Assembly: GCF_003574035.1 (NCBI RefSeq)
Contig: NZ_QWKY01000012.1
Coordinates: forward strand, 1 to 62,960
Length of the DNA: 62,960 bases
From: Meiothermus hypogaeus
GTDB taxonomy: Bacteria; Deinococcota; Deinococci; Deinococcales; Thermaceae
Reading direction: 5' to 3'
Position 1 is the first letter of the stretch, and the number at the start of each line of letters is the position of its first letter. Positions 1-8,539 of the stretch are shown piece by piece. The position numbers were made by a program, and so were the translations under genes. Below the pieces are notes generated by a model. The model saw only the letters and a list, made by a program, of their open reading frames with translations, did no database searches and had not been told where the DNA came from.

Positions 1-177
1 CCGCGTAGCGGAGGGCGATACCGCCCCTTGGAAGGGAGACGCTTTCTTCGCCGACCGACAGTGAAGGGCCATCGGCCCCCGGCTAGCGCCGGTACTCAAG
101 GGAGGGGTGTGCTCTAGGATTCAAAAAGACAGCCTCTGGTGTTTTTGGTTTTGTAGACTGTCTTTTTGAATCCGGTA
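1..177 (-). mobile_element. MITE-like modular repeat, copy 1 (truncated by window start)
   Basis: This is the left part of a family found five times in the window. Reading leftward from 177 it has the outer end TACCGGATTC, a 16-bp perfect hairpin (arms GGATTCAAAAAGACAG, 117-173), a G+C-rich block with two short hairpins (about 61-105), and 31 bases of the 38-bp tandem unit (1-31) before the window ends. No ORF is credible inside. TA flanks the outer end, as expected for TA-targeting (IS630/mariner-like) MITEs. The outer end leaves a TATAAA-like sequence at 176-181 pointing toward the cupin gene. Confidence 0.75.
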
Positions 178-232
178 TAAATCGGAGTTTGACTTCAGCC
201 TCCACACAAACCAATCCATGCCCCAGACCGCG

Positions 233-260
233 TTGGCAGCAGCAGAGGCCCTGGTAAAAT
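233..260 (+). promoter_or_regulatory. Promoter of cupin gene (leaderless type)
   Basis: TTGGCA (233-238), a 16-nt spacer and TAAAAT (255-260) lie 5 nt upstream of an ATG at 266. This geometry predicts a leaderless mRNA and is the main reason for choosing 266 over the upstream ATG at 218. Confidence 0.55.
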
Positions 261-265
261 ACGGC

Positions 266-712
266 ATGACCAAAACCCCTGGAACCGGCCCCATAGATGT
301 GGGTATCGTAGAAGACCTTGGCGGTATCAGCGTTATGCGCGGCGGCGGGAACCGCCGGGCGTGGAACGGCATCCAGTATTTGCAGGGTATGTCGGCCAAA
401 AATGTGGGGTCTACCAGCCTGTCCATCAATGTGGCGACGGTGCCGCCGGGGGGCATTGCCTATGCCCATATACACGAGGGCTTCGAGGTGATGCTGTTTG
501 TGCTGCAAGGTAAGGTCAAACACACCTTTGGCGAGAACCTGGAAAAAGAGGTGATCAACCAGGCCGGCGATTTCATCTACATCAAGCCCGGCGTACCCCA
601 CGAGGTGTTCAACATCGGCGAGGAGGAGCTGGTGGTTTTTGTGGCCCGCTCGACCGCCGACGAGTGGGACAAAATCGTCAACTACCCCTCCCGGTACCGC
701 CCAGCCGAGTAG
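266..712 (+). CDS. Cupin-domain protein
   Basis: A small single-domain cupin of 148 aa. The metal-binding motif 1 is visible as HIHEGFE (His68, His70, Glu74), followed by motif 2 with G-D-F-x-Y-I-x-P-G-x-P-H (His112), so the 3-His/1-Glu set is complete. Beta-strand-rich sequence surrounds both motifs. Substrate and reaction cannot be told from sequence; relatives include small sugar-binding or dioxygenase-like cupins. Start: 266 sits just behind a good -10 box. An in-frame ATG at 218 would add 16 residues but has no Shine-Dalgarno and would contain the promoter. The gene is monocistronic and converges on glgA, with only 9 bp between the stop codons. Confidence 0.8.
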   Translation: MTKTPGTGPIDVGIVEDLGGISVMRGGGNRRAWNGIQYLQGMSAKNVGSTSLSINVATVPPGGIAYAHIHEGFEVMLFVLQGKVKHTFGENLEKEVINQAGDFIYIKPGVPHEVFNIGEEELVVFVARSTADEWDKIVNYPSRYRPAE

Positions 713-721
713 GAGGCCTGT

Positions 722-2062
722 TCAGCCCAACAGTTGCCGGTAAAGAGCCACGTACTCGCGCGCTGGCCCCTCCCAGGAAAAGTCCTGCTGCATGGCGTTT
801 CGGGCCACCAAATCCCGATCGGGGTGTTTGAGGAACTCACGCACTCCGTGCAGTATGCCCCCTGCGTCCATCGAGTCGAACATGAAGCCGGTTTCCCAGT
901 GCTTCACCGTGTCCAGAAGGCCCCCCACCGCCCGTACGATGGGGGGCGTGCCATAGCGCATGGCAATGAGTTGGGCCAGGCCGCAGGGCTCGAACCTCGA
1001 GGGCATCAGAAAGCCATCCGAGCCGGCGTAGATGCGATGGGCCAGGGCTTCGTTGTAGCCCTGTACGTAAGCCAGACGGCCGGGCAGATGAGAGGCCATC
1101 CAGGCGAAGGTCCGCTCGAGGCCCGGCTCCCCACTGCCCAGCACCACCAGGTTGACCCCCAGGCCCATCAGGTCGTCTACCGCATCGGCAATCAGGTCTA
1201 TGCCCTTCTGGTGGGCAAAGCGCGAGACCACCCCCAGGGTGGGGCGATCTTCCAGGGCCAGCTCGGCCAGCAGTTCGGCGCGGTTGCGGGCCTTGCCGGA
1301 AAGGTCGCTGGCGTTGTAGTGGTGCCTGAGGTACTTGTCGGTAGCGGGGTCCCAGTAGTCGGTATCGAGGCCATTCAGGATGCCCCGGAGCTTCCACTGC
1401 TCGGCACGTAGCACCCCGTCTAGCCCCTCGCCGCCTTCGGGGGTGGTGATCTCCCAGGCGTAGCGGGGCGAGACCGTGGTTACGGCATCGGCGTTCACAA
1501 TCCCAGCTTTCATCAGGTTGACTGCGCCGTGGTGCTCGAGGCCCGCCCCGTAGTAGGTCTCGCCCGGCAGGCGCGTCCAGGCATAAAAATCCTGCGAGCC
1601 CCAGACCCCCTGGTAGGCCAGGTTGTGGATGGTGTACACCGTGCGGGCCTGGAACCAGCCCAGGTTGCGCAGCAGGGGCAGCAGAGCCGCCTGCCAGTCG
1701 TGGGCGTGCACCACGTCAAAGTCGCCCAGGAGTTCGGCCGTGGCCATGGCAAAGCGCACAAAGCGGCGGAAGTCGTCCTGGTAACCGTAGGGTTTGTCGC
1801 GGGCAAAATCCCCCAGACCCACCAGCACGTAGCGCACCCCATTGTGCTCGGCGTGGCCGATGCCTATTTTCTCCCGGTTTCCTTCAAAGTTGAACCAGGC
1901 TTCGCCCACATAGTAGCCCTGGATGCCCCAGTACCACGGCAGAAAGATGGTGGGCTCGAGGCCTTGCTTTTTGAGGGCCTGGGGCAGGCTGCCGATCACA
2001 TCGGCTAAGCCCCCCACCTTGGCGAAGGGGAAGGCTTCGGAGGCAACAAAGGCAATTTTCAT
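722..2062 (-). CDS. glgA: Glycogen synthase (ADP-glucose:starch glucosyltransferase)
   Basis: GT5 family glycosyltransferase, 446 aa, extending alpha-1,4-glucan chains from ADP-glucose in the cytoplasm. The N-terminal ADP-glucose motif KVGGLADV is at residues 15-22, and the C-terminal half has the family E-P-C-G-L-x-Q region (about residue 358). Length is slightly short of the usual 470-490 but no domain is missing. It is the last gene of a minus-strand group; its ATG is 15 bp downstream of the GGCT-like gene stop. glgC lies upstream in the same direction, so precursor supply and polymerisation are clustered. No branching enzyme is present in the window. Confidence 0.95.
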   Translation of the reverse strand: MKIAFVASEAFPFAKVGGLADVIGSLPQALKKQGLEPTIFLPWYWGIQGYYVGEAWFNFEGNREKIGIGHAEHNGVRYVLVGLGDFARDKPYGYQDDFRRFVRFAMATAELLGDFDVVHAHDWQAALLPLLRNLGWFQARTVYTIHNLAYQGVWGSQDFYAWTRLPGETYYGAGLEHHGAVNLMKAGIVNADAVTTVSPRYAWEITTPEGGEGLDGVLRAEQWKLRGILNGLDTDYWDPATDKYLRHHYNASDLSGKARNRAELLAELALEDRPTLGVVSRFAHQKGIDLIADAVDDLMGLGVNLVVLGSGEPGLERTFAWMASHLPGRLAYVQGYNEALAHRIYAGSDGFLMPSRFEPCGLAQLIAMRYGTPPIVRAVGGLLDTVKHWETGFMFDSMDAGGILHGVREFLKHPDRDLVARNAMQQDFSWEGPAREYVALYRQLLG

Positions 2063-2077
2063 ACGAATACGGGCAGT

Positions 2078-2506
2078 TTACCCCTTTGGCTGTGTTTGTT
2101 CACCCCAGACCCCTTGCGGCAACCAGATACCCCCTGCGCTTTCCAAAGCCGGCAGGCTAGCGTACACATACACCCAGACCCTACAGGGCGCACCGCCCTG
2201 CTCAAAGAGATAGGCCGTGGTGGGGCTTCGCAGATACTCACCGCCCTCGTCCTCGAGCCGATCCAGTAACGCCAGCGCCCGATCGAGGTTGGCAAACCAC
2301 TGCACCTCCCCCCATACCCGCCCCTCTCCCTTCACCACCCCCGGGTAGGCATAGGGTCGCAGGTCGCCTTTGGGAATGTGGAAAAGCCGGAAACCCTCGA
2401 TGCAGGCGGGTTCCGAACGTAACCAGCCCGCTTGCCTCGAGACCTCAAAGTTGCGCTCACCTCGCTTGAGTGTACCGTAGACAAAAACCGCTTCGGGAAG
2501 CTCCAT
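2078..2506 (-). CDS. Gamma-glutamylcyclotransferase-like (AIG2/GGCT fold) protein
   Basis: 142 aa. The N-terminal motif V-Y-G-T-L-K-R-G (residues 9-16) is the GGCT/AIG2 substrate loop, and the later D-x-x-E-G-x-x-Y-x-R stretch (about 83-93) carries the Glu expected to be catalytic. The family includes gamma-glutamylcyclotransferases and gamma-glutamylamine cyclotransferases; the actual substrate here is unknown. The ATG at 2506 is chosen because the longer reading frame (to 2551) would overlap the nitroreductase and begins with an unlikely Trp/Cys-rich stretch. It lies 4 bp behind the SagB-type gene stop and 15 bp ahead of glgA, so it is probably co-transcribed. Confidence 0.8.
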   Translation of the reverse strand: MELPEAVFVYGTLKRGERNFEVSRQAGWLRSEPACIEGFRLFHIPKGDLRPYAYPGVVKGEGRVWGEVQWFANLDRALALLDRLEDEGGEYLRSPTTAYLFEQGGAPCRVWVYVYASLPALESAGGIWLPQGVWGEQTQPKG

Positions 2507-2510
2507 TGCC

Positions 2511-3200
2511 CTAGCGCCCCAGCAACAACACCACCACCGGATGCTCGGCATCGGGCAGCGAGAGCAGTTTGCGTACTTCCTCGTCGTAGAAGGTCGCGGC
2601 GGGGTAGGCTTGCAGGCCCAGGGCGGTAGCAGCCACCATCACCTCGCCCACCGCATAGCCCACCTCGAGCAGGGCATAGCGAAACCCTCGCAACCCAAAT
2701 ACCGCTTCGGAGCGCTCCGGCACCGCACTAAAAACCACCAGCGCTGCCGAGGCTTCCACTGCCTCCAGATCCATCAGGGCCGATTGCCAGCTTTTGAGGT
2801 CGAAGCGGCCCGAAAGCTGTTCCAACTGGTGCTGCTTGGCCGCATAGTGGTAGATGCCCTGGAAGGTGTCTTGCAGGTGCTGCACAGCCAGGTAGACCTC
2901 GAGGGGATAGGCCCCACCCGCCGAAGGATAGCCCCGCCCCCCCCGGCGCACGGCCAGCGGGGCCAGCACCTGCGAAAGCTCGGCCTGGGTGATGGAAGAA
3001 CCCACCCTGGGGGTAATAGGCGCCACCCGGGACAGCACCCGCCAGACTGCCGGGCCCCCATCGCGCGCCGGCTCAGCAAGTTCCACCGACTCCAGCGGAT
3101 TGGCATACACTTTGGCCGCAGGGGCCCGCCCACCCGGTAGCTGGTCTCCGGGGAAAATGCGGGTTAGGCGATAAAAAACTTTACCAGGATGCTTGTCCAT
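2511..3200 (-). CDS. SagB-type / nitroreductase-family FMN dehydrogenase
   Basis: 229 aa nitroreductase-fold flavoprotein of the SagB/ThcOx subgroup. The typical Y-P-S-A-G-G-x-Y-P-L-E-V-Y segment is present near residues 91-103, and the C-terminal helix G-L-Q-A-Y-P-x-A-x-F is present. SagB enzymes oxidise azoline heterocycles in peptide natural products, but no cyclodehydratase (YcaO) or precursor peptide is nearby, so the role here is open; many stand-alone members are of unknown function. It sits inside the glgC-glgA group, separated from glgC by a 66-bp spacer containing a 7-bp repeat array. ATG at 3200 is the only reasonable start. Confidence 0.8.
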   Translation of the reverse strand: MDKHPGKVFYRLTRIFPGDQLPGGRAPAAKVYANPLESVELAEPARDGGPAVWRVLSRVAPITPRVGSSITQAELSQVLAPLAVRRGGRGYPSAGGAYPLEVYLAVQHLQDTFQGIYHYAAKQHQLEQLSGRFDLKSWQSALMDLEAVEASAALVVFSAVPERSEAVFGLRGFRYALLEVGYAVGEVMVAATALGLQAYPAATFYDEEVRKLLSLPDAEHPVVVLLLGR

Positions 3201-3204
3201 AAAT

Positions 3205-3264
3205 GCCGATAGCCAATAGTTTATAGCCCGACCTGCCGTTGCAGGCTATAGACTATCAGCAATC
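3205..3264. repeat. Heptamer (7-bp) repeat array with central hairpin
   Basis: Four consecutive 7-mers beginning with G occur at 3205-3232 (GCCGATA-like), followed by a CTGC-CGTT-GCAG hairpin (3233-3244) and inverted relatives of the same word (GGCTATAGACTATC). It fills the whole gap between glgC and the nitroreductase. It belongs to a family of such arrays in this window. Confidence 0.6.
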
Positions 3265-3266
3265 GC

Positions 3267-4508
3267 TTAGAATCTGTAGCTTTTGGGCACCACCACGATG
3301 CCCTCCGCGGTCACGGTAAAGCCCCGGGCCCGGTCGGCCTCGAGGTCGTAGCCGATCTCGGTGTGGGGTGGGATGCTCACATTTTTGTCTACGATGGTGT
3401 TGCGCAGCTTGGCGTAGCGCCCTACCTCCACCTCGTCAAACAGGATGCTGCGCTCGACCAGGGCATAGGAGTTGATGCGGTTACGTCGAAAGATCACCGA
3501 CTCGCGAATGGTGCCGCCCGAGATGATGCAGCCCCCTGCAATCAGGCTGTTGAAGGCCTGGCCGGTACGGGCGCCGGCCTCGTGCACAAACTTGGCGGGG
3601 GGAGAGTTGAAGTTGGCCGCCCGCAGGGGCCATTCGGGGTTGTAGAGGTCAAACTCCGGGGTCACCTGAATCAGGTCCATGCTGGCTTCAAAGTAGGCAT
3701 CAACGGTACCCACATCGCGCCAGTAGGTGTTGGGGCCTTGCTGCCCGGGAATGGGATTGCGTTTGAAGTCGTAGACCTGGATGCGGTAGCCCTCGCTCAG
3801 CGCGCGGGGAATTACATCTTTGCCGAAATCATGCGAGGAGTTGGGGTCCTTGGCGTCGTGCTCGAGCTTCTCTACCAGCGGCTCGGTACGGAAGATGTAG
3901 TTGCCCATCGAAACCAGCGCCAGGTCGGGCTTGCCGGGGATGGGGGTGGGGTTCTTGGGCTTTTCCTGAAAGCCCACCATGCGCCACTGGTCGTCTACCT
4001 GGAGCACCCCAAAGCGGCTGGCCTGCTCGATGGGCACCGGATAAGCGGCGATGGTCAGGTCGGCGCGGTGGTCGTTGTGGTAGTCCAGCATGTGGGCGAT
4101 GTTCATCTTGAAGATGTGGTCGCCGCCAAAAATCGCCACATTCTCGGGCTTATGGTTGTTGATCAGGTGCAGGTTCTGGTAGATGGCATCGGCCGTGCCC
4201 CGGTACCAGACCGGCCCTAGTTCTTCATAGCGGTACATCTGGGCCGGTACCAGCAAAATAAAGGCGTCTTCCAGAAAACCCCCAAAGCGCCAGTGCCGCT
4301 GCACATGCTCGGTGAGGGACTGGGCTTTGAACTGGGTGAGTACGTAAATGCCATAAATGCCTGAGTTTAGGAAGTTGTTGAGTACAAAATCGATGATGCG
4401 GTAGCGTGCCCCAAACGGCACGGAAGGCTTGGCGCGTTTGGCCGTGAGGGGAAACAGCCTTGAACCTTGCCCCCCCGCGAGAATCATCCCCAGAACTCGC
4501 ATAGACAT
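3267..4508 (-). CDS. glgC: Glucose-1-phosphate adenylyltransferase (ADP-glucose pyrophosphorylase)
   Basis: 413 aa nucleotidyltransferase plus C-terminal left-handed beta-helix; makes ADP-glucose from glucose-1-phosphate and ATP, the committed step of glycogen synthesis. The nucleotide-binding motif [10 protein letters not shown]-x-P-L is at about residues 9-21, followed by RAKP and the [11 protein letters not shown] element. Length is typical of bacterial GlgC. Start ATG at 4508 has an AAAGGAGG Shine-Dalgarno 10 nt upstream; a second ATG two codons later is also possible. It is the first gene of a minus-strand group leading to glgA. Confidence 0.96.
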   Translation of the reverse strand: MSMRVLGMILAGGQGSRLFPLTAKRAKPSVPFGARYRIIDFVLNNFLNSGIYGIYVLTQFKAQSLTEHVQRHWRFGGFLEDAFILLVPAQMYRYEELGPVWYRGTADAIYQNLHLINNHKPENVAIFGGDHIFKMNIAHMLDYHNDHRADLTIAAYPVPIEQASRFGVLQVDDQWRMVGFQEKPKNPTPIPGKPDLALVSMGNYIFRTEPLVEKLEHDAKDPNSSHDFGKDVIPRALSEGYRIQVYDFKRNPIPGQQGPNTYWRDVGTVDAYFEASMDLIQVTPEFDLYNPEWPLRAANFNSPPAKFVHEAGARTGQAFNSLIAGGCIISGGTIRESVIFRRNRINSYALVERSILFDEVEVGRYAKLRNTIVDKNVSIPPHTEIGYDLEADRARGFTVTAEGIVVVPKSYRF

Positions 4509-4566
4509 GACGAAGTTGCCTCCTTTGGCAACAGCATAACAGGCTTGGGGTCTGGCTGAAAGCCTT

Positions 4567-4622
4567 GTTAATGGTCGAAAGTCCAGTGTCCATAGTCTAT
4601 GGCCGATTGTCTATAGCCGTAG
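4567..4622. repeat. Heptamer repeat array, eight units
   Basis: Eight uninterrupted 7-bp units, each starting with G and close to G-Y-C-N-A-T-A, run from 4567 to 4622 in the gap between the divergent glgC and lonC genes. It is the longest array of this family in the window. Confidence 0.65.
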
Positions 4623-4680
4623 GATGAAGGAGATCTGAGACAAGAAGATGGGCTTCCAGATTCTCTAGTCTGGCTGTGGG

Positions 4681-4686
4681 TATACT
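4681..4686 (+). promoter_or_regulatory. -10 box of lonC (leaderless type)
   Basis: TATACT lies 8 nt upstream of the ATG at 4695. No convincing -35 hexamer is seen at the standard distance. Confidence 0.5.
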
Positions 4687-4694
4687 TGTCCAGC

Positions 4695-6854
4695 ATGAAG
4701 CTTTCCTACGAGGCGCTCGAGTGGCGCACATTGCACGATAATTCCAGCGACGTTGTGTCGTTTCCCCCTGCACCCCCCTTTTTTGGGCAGGAACGGGCCA
4801 GGGCCGCGCTGGAACTGGCCCTTCGGGGGGGGTTCCATGCCTACCTGGTGGGGCCTTCCAGCCTGGGTAAGCACGAGGCGCTGCTGGCCTATCTGAGCAC
4901 CCAGACCGTCGAGACCCCACCCGACCTGCTGTATGTACCCTTGTCGGAGCGCAAGGTGGCGGTGCTGACCCTGCCCAGTGGACAGGAGACCCATCTGGCC
5001 GACGCGGTGGAGAACCTGCTGCTGGAAGTCAGTCGGCTGGACGAGCTGTTCCGCCAGGGCTCTTTCCTGCGGGAAAAAACCCAGCTCGAGGCCCGCTTCA
5101 AGGAGGCCCGCGAGCAACAACTGGCCTCGCTCCAGCAAGAAGCCCAGGAAGCCGGGTTTGCCCTATCGCAAAGCGGCGAGAGGCTAGAGTTTACCGGCCC
5201 CGGCCCGGTTCCCGCCGAGCTTAGCGCCCGGCTCGAGGAGGTCACGCTGGGCAGCCTGGCCGCCGCCGCCGAACTCGAGGTTGCGCTAAGGCGGCTGCGC
5301 CGCGACTGGGCGCTGCACTACCTGAACAACCGCTTCGAGCCCTTGTTTCAGCGCTTTCCTCAGGCCCGAAGCTACCTCGAGGCCCTGCGGGGCCGTCTGG
5401 CCCGCTACGCCGAGACCGGCGAACCCCTCGACCCTGCCCAGTGGCGGCCCAACCTGCTCACCTCTTCCAGCAGCGGCTCCCCACCCCCCATCGTCTACGA
5501 ACCCTATGCCACCGCTCCCCGGCTGTTCGGGCGGCTGGATTACGTGGTAGAACGCGGGGTCTGGAGCACCAATGTCAGCCTGATTCGCCCCGGCGCGGTT
5601 CACCGCGCCCAGGGGGGGTATCTGATTCTGGATGCCCTGAGCCTCAAGCGCGAGGGTACCTGGGAAGCCTTCAAGCGGGCCTTGCGCAATGGGCAGGTCG
5701 AGCCGGTCACCGAACCGCAAGCCCCGGCCAGCCTCGAGGTCGAGCCCTTCCCCATCCAGATGCAGGTCATGCTGGTCGGCAATCAGGAGGCTTTTGAATC
5801 GTTGGAGGAAGACCCGGCCTTCAGCGAGCTATTTCGCATCCGGGTGGAGTTCTCCCCCACCCTGCCCGCCACCCCGGAAAACATGATGGCCCTGGGGGGC
5901 TGGCTGCAGGCCCAGGGGTTTCAGATGACCCACAGCGGCCTGATCCGGCTTTACGACGAAGCCCGGCGCAGCGCAGAGCAACGCGACCGCATGGATGCCC
6001 GCTTGATCGAAACCCGCGCCCTAGCCGAAGAAGCCGCCGTTTTGGGTGAGGGCATTCTCAGCGCGGAGGCTGTGGAGCAGGCCGTTCTGGCCCGCGACCA
6101 TCGGAGCTTTCTCTCCGAGGAGGAGTTTTTACGTGCGGTACGGGAAGGGGTCTGGAGCCTCCGCACCACCGGACGGGCGGTGGGCGAGGTCAACAGCCTG
6201 GTGGTGGTGGAGGCCGCGCCCTACTGGGGCCGCCCGGCCCGACTGACCGCACGGGCCGCCCCGGGCCGCGATCATCTGGTCTCCATAGACCGCGAAGCCG
6301 GTCTGGGGGGGCAAATTTTCCACAAGGCGGTGCTGACCCTGGCTGGCTACCTTCGCGGCCGGTACATCGAGAGCGGCCCCCTCCCCGCCACCGTCAGTCT
6401 GGCCTTCGAGCAAAGCTACGTCTCCATTGACGGCGATTCCGCAGGGCTGGCCGAGCTGGTCGCGGTGCTGTCGGCCATCGGTAACTTTCCCCTCCGGCAA
6501 GACCTGGCCGTGACAGGGGCCGTGGACCAGACCGGCAAGGTGCTGGCGGTGGGCGCCATCAACGCCAAGGTGGAGGGCTTTTTCCGGGTCTGCCAGGCGC
6601 TGGGCCTGAGCGGCAGCCAGGGGGTGATTCTGCCCAGGGCCAACATCCCCAACCTGACCCTCCGGGCCGAGGTGCTCGAGGCTGTCCGGGCTGGGCAGTT
6701 TCATATCTATGCTGTCGAAACCGCCGAGCAGGCCCTGGAGCTCCTGGCCGGGGCCCGCATGGAGGGCTTTCGGGGGCTGCAAGAGCGTATCAAAGCCAGC
6801 CTGGAGGAGTTTGCCAAGTTGGAAGAAGGCCACAAAGAAGAAAACGAGTCTTAG
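4695..6854 (+). CDS. lonC: LonC: ATP-independent Lon-like protease
   Basis: 719 aa protein with an AAA-like N-terminal region and a C-terminal Lon (S16) protease domain. The catalytic Ser lies in D-G-D-S-A-G at residue 582 and the Lys in N-A-K at residue 625; these match, from memory, the dyad reported for Meiothermus taiwanensis LonC, which supports the ATG at 4695. The P-loop is degenerate, G-P-S-S-L-G-K-H at residues 53-60 (His in place of Thr/Ser), consistent with the ATP-independent activity known for this subfamily. A coiled-coil-like insertion spans about 110-160. It is monocistronic, with a -10 box 8 nt before the start. An in-frame TTG 3 codons upstream is less likely. Confidence 0.93.
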   Translation: MKLSYEALEWRTLHDNSSDVVSFPPAPPFFGQERARAALELALRGGFHAYLVGPSSLGKHEALLAYLSTQTVETPPDLLYVPLSERKVAVLTLPSGQETHLADAVENLLLEVSRLDELFRQGSFLREKTQLEARFKEAREQQLASLQQEAQEAGFALSQSGERLEFTGPGPVPAELSARLEEVTLGSLAAAAELEVALRRLRRDWALHYLNNRFEPLFQRFPQARSYLEALRGRLARYAETGEPLDPAQWRPNLLTSSSSGSPPPIVYEPYATAPRLFGRLDYVVERGVWSTNVSLIRPGAVHRAQGGYLILDALSLKREGTWEAFKRALRNGQVEPVTEPQAPASLEVEPFPIQMQVMLVGNQEAFESLEEDPAFSELFRIRVEFSPTLPATPENMMALGGWLQAQGFQMTHSGLIRLYDEARRSAEQRDRMDARLIETRALAEEAAVLGEGILSAEAVEQAVLARDHRSFLSEEEFLRAVREGVWSLRTTGRAVGEVNSLVVVEAAPYWGRPARLTARAAPGRDHLVSIDREAGLGGQIFHKAVLTLAGYLRGRYIESGPLPATVSLAFEQSYVSIDGDSAGLAELVAVLSAIGNFPLRQDLAVTGAVDQTGKVLAVGAINAKVEGFFRVCQALGLSGSQGVILPRANIPNLTLRAEVLEAVRAGQFHIYAVETAEQALELLAGARMEGFRGLQERIKASLEEFAKLEEGHKEENES

Positions 6855-7204
6855 CAAGTCTCCAAGCGGCAGATCTTGGGTCACAAGTTTCAGGTCTGGG
6901 GTTTGCCAACGATACCTTGTGGGAACGACCTAAAGGCCCTCATACCGCTATATAAACTTCTCCCCGTGCGAGAGAAGATTGAGACACCCCGCCAGCGACA
7001 TGCAGGAATGACATCAGTGACGTCGCTAGCTGCGTCTGGGGTGACGCCCAGGTGACGGCTTTGCAAGTGCTTGCACCAGAATCGCGTAAGCGACTCGCCT
7101 GGGATGAGGGGGTTGGGAATTCCTTTCTATGATGACCATCCAGGCAAGTTTGGTATCAGCCCTGCCTGACACTTTGCCTTACGCCCTTCGCGTATCATGC
7201 AGCT
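6855..7204. other. Intergenic region between lonC and the S41-like gene
   Basis: 350 bp without a credible gene. It contains the -10 box TATCAT (7193-7198), 6 nt before the downstream ATG, and several short imperfect inverted repeats (for example CAGGC at 7141 pairing with GCCTG at 7164). No clear terminator follows lonC. Confidence 0.5.
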
Positions 7205-8215
7205 ATGCGCTGGTGGTTGGTAGGGCTCTTGGTTTGGGGCAATCTGGCGCTGGCCCAGGTTAATCAGGCTTTTGCCCTGCGGCTCGAGCAAGCCTGGCGG
7301 CTGGTCAAGGAGCGCTACTACGACACCGGCTTTGGCGGGGTGAACTGGGAAGCGGTGGGCGATACCTACCGACTCAAGCTGGGCGAAGTGCGCGACTGGG
7401 AAGGGCTTTATCGGTTGCTGGACGACATGTACGGCGAGCTGCGCGACGACCACTCGAGGGTGCTGAGCCCCACCGAAGCCCGGCGTTACCTGAGCGGAGG
7501 GCAGTGTCTGGCCCTACCTTTCAAGGATCAGGACGTACTTCCCACCACCCAGTCTCCGCCCGCCCCCAACCAGAGCCCCCCAAGCGCCAACCCCGCCAAA
7601 CCAGCCCCTACGCCCACCCAAACCTCGAGGTCGCCCTACGAAGCCCCTCAGGTGCGCTTTACCGATGGGGTGGTGGTGGTTCGCATCAGCAACCTGGTAG
7701 ATGTAGCGGGGCTGAGCGCCTTGCAGGAGGCCATTCGCCGCTACGATGCCAGGGCCAGGGGCTATGTGCTCGATCTGCGCGGCAACCCCGGCGGGCTGGT
7801 GCTGCGCATGGCCGAAGTGGCTGGGGTTTTTATGCGGGGCGTACCCTGGCGCATCGTCAGTCGGGGGATTGGGGCCATTCCTTTTCCCACCACGCCCTTT
7901 TTTGGTCGTCCCCAAACCCAAAAACCCCTGGTCGTGCTGATTGATGGCAACGTCCACTCAGCAGCCGAAGGATTGGCCGGCGCACTCAAGAACGCCGGGC
8001 GGGCCTACCTGATCGGCACCCGCAGCGCGGGCAACACCGAAGCTCTCACCCCTTACTGCTTCCCCGATGGCGGCGTGGCACTGGTGGCCAACGGCGTGCT
8101 GGCCCCTTTCAGCGGCCCCACCTGGGAAGGGCGCGGGGTGGAGCCCGACCTGGTGGAGGAGAGCCCTCAAGAACAGCTCGAGGCGGCCCTGCGCTACATC
8201 CTGCGCCAACGGTAG
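7205..8215 (+). CDS. S41 (C-terminal-processing) peptidase homologue lacking the catalytic Lys
   Basis: 336 aa with an N-terminal signal peptide (about 1-18, ending L-A-L-A-Q). The S41 core is recognisable from L-D-L-R-G-N-P-G-G (about 189-197) and the nucleophile region N-V-H-S-A-A-E, with Ser252. In tail-specific proteases the general-base Lys lies 25 residues after this Ser; here that position is Asn277 (S-A-G-N). The usual PDZ domain is replaced by a Pro/Ser/Thr-rich linker (about 113-145). It is probably periplasmic or envelope-located, and activity is uncertain: it may be inactive or use another base. ATG at 7205 follows TATCAT by 6 nt. Confidence 0.82.
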   Translation: MRWWLVGLLVWGNLALAQVNQAFALRLEQAWRLVKERYYDTGFGGVNWEAVGDTYRLKLGEVRDWEGLYRLLDDMYGELRDDHSRVLSPTEARRYLSGGQCLALPFKDQDVLPTTQSPPAPNQSPPSANPAKPAPTPTQTSRSPYEAPQVRFTDGVVVVRISNLVDVAGLSALQEAIRRYDARARGYVLDLRGNPGGLVLRMAEVAGVFMRGVPWRIVSRGIGAIPFPTTPFFGRPQTQKPLVVLIDGNVHSAAEGLAGALKNAGRAYLIGTRSAGNTEALTPYCFPDGGVALVANGVLAPFSGPTWEGRGVEPDLVEESPQEQLEAALRYILRQR

Positions 8216-8539
8216 CGGTTTCGTCCTACCGGGAGGCTTTGGGCCCGAAAAAAATGAAGGGCCTGCTTCGCAGCCTGGTTCCCGTAACAAACACAAAGCT
8301 CTTCATTCGGGCAACCAGCCAAACCCTGTCACAATCGGCCGCTATACCAACCTGGTTTCAAATGTGTTATACCAACTTTACTTGGGCAGTTAGTTTTAAG
8401 GGTCGTCTCAAGCTCCCTCAACCGGCGACACTCCAGGTGCAGTCAAGCGTGTTCCTATCGCTTTTTGTAAATAGCGTGGTCGGGGTGTCGCCACCTTCTC
8501 CCCCCGGGGAGAAGGTCAGGGGTTCATGTGGATTTGGAG
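8216..8539. other. Intergenic region between convergent genes, with hairpin
   Basis: 324 bp with no supported gene. A near-perfect 11-bp inverted repeat (ACCTTCTCCCC / GGGGAGAAGGT) lies at 8493-8516 and may act as a transcript end for either convergent gene, although no T tract follows it. A 9-bp word TATACCAAC is repeated at about 8343 and 8370. Confidence 0.45.

Noticed and set aside
734-1411. 225-aa plus-strand frame opposite glgA
   Set aside because: Antisense shadow of a clear glgA; no family features and no ribosome-binding site.
7151-7170. Solo end of the MITE-like element (GGTATCAGCCC shared with the right flank of copy 2)
   Set aside because: The shared 11 bases lie mostly outside the element's end in copy 2 and no other module is present, so chance is likely.
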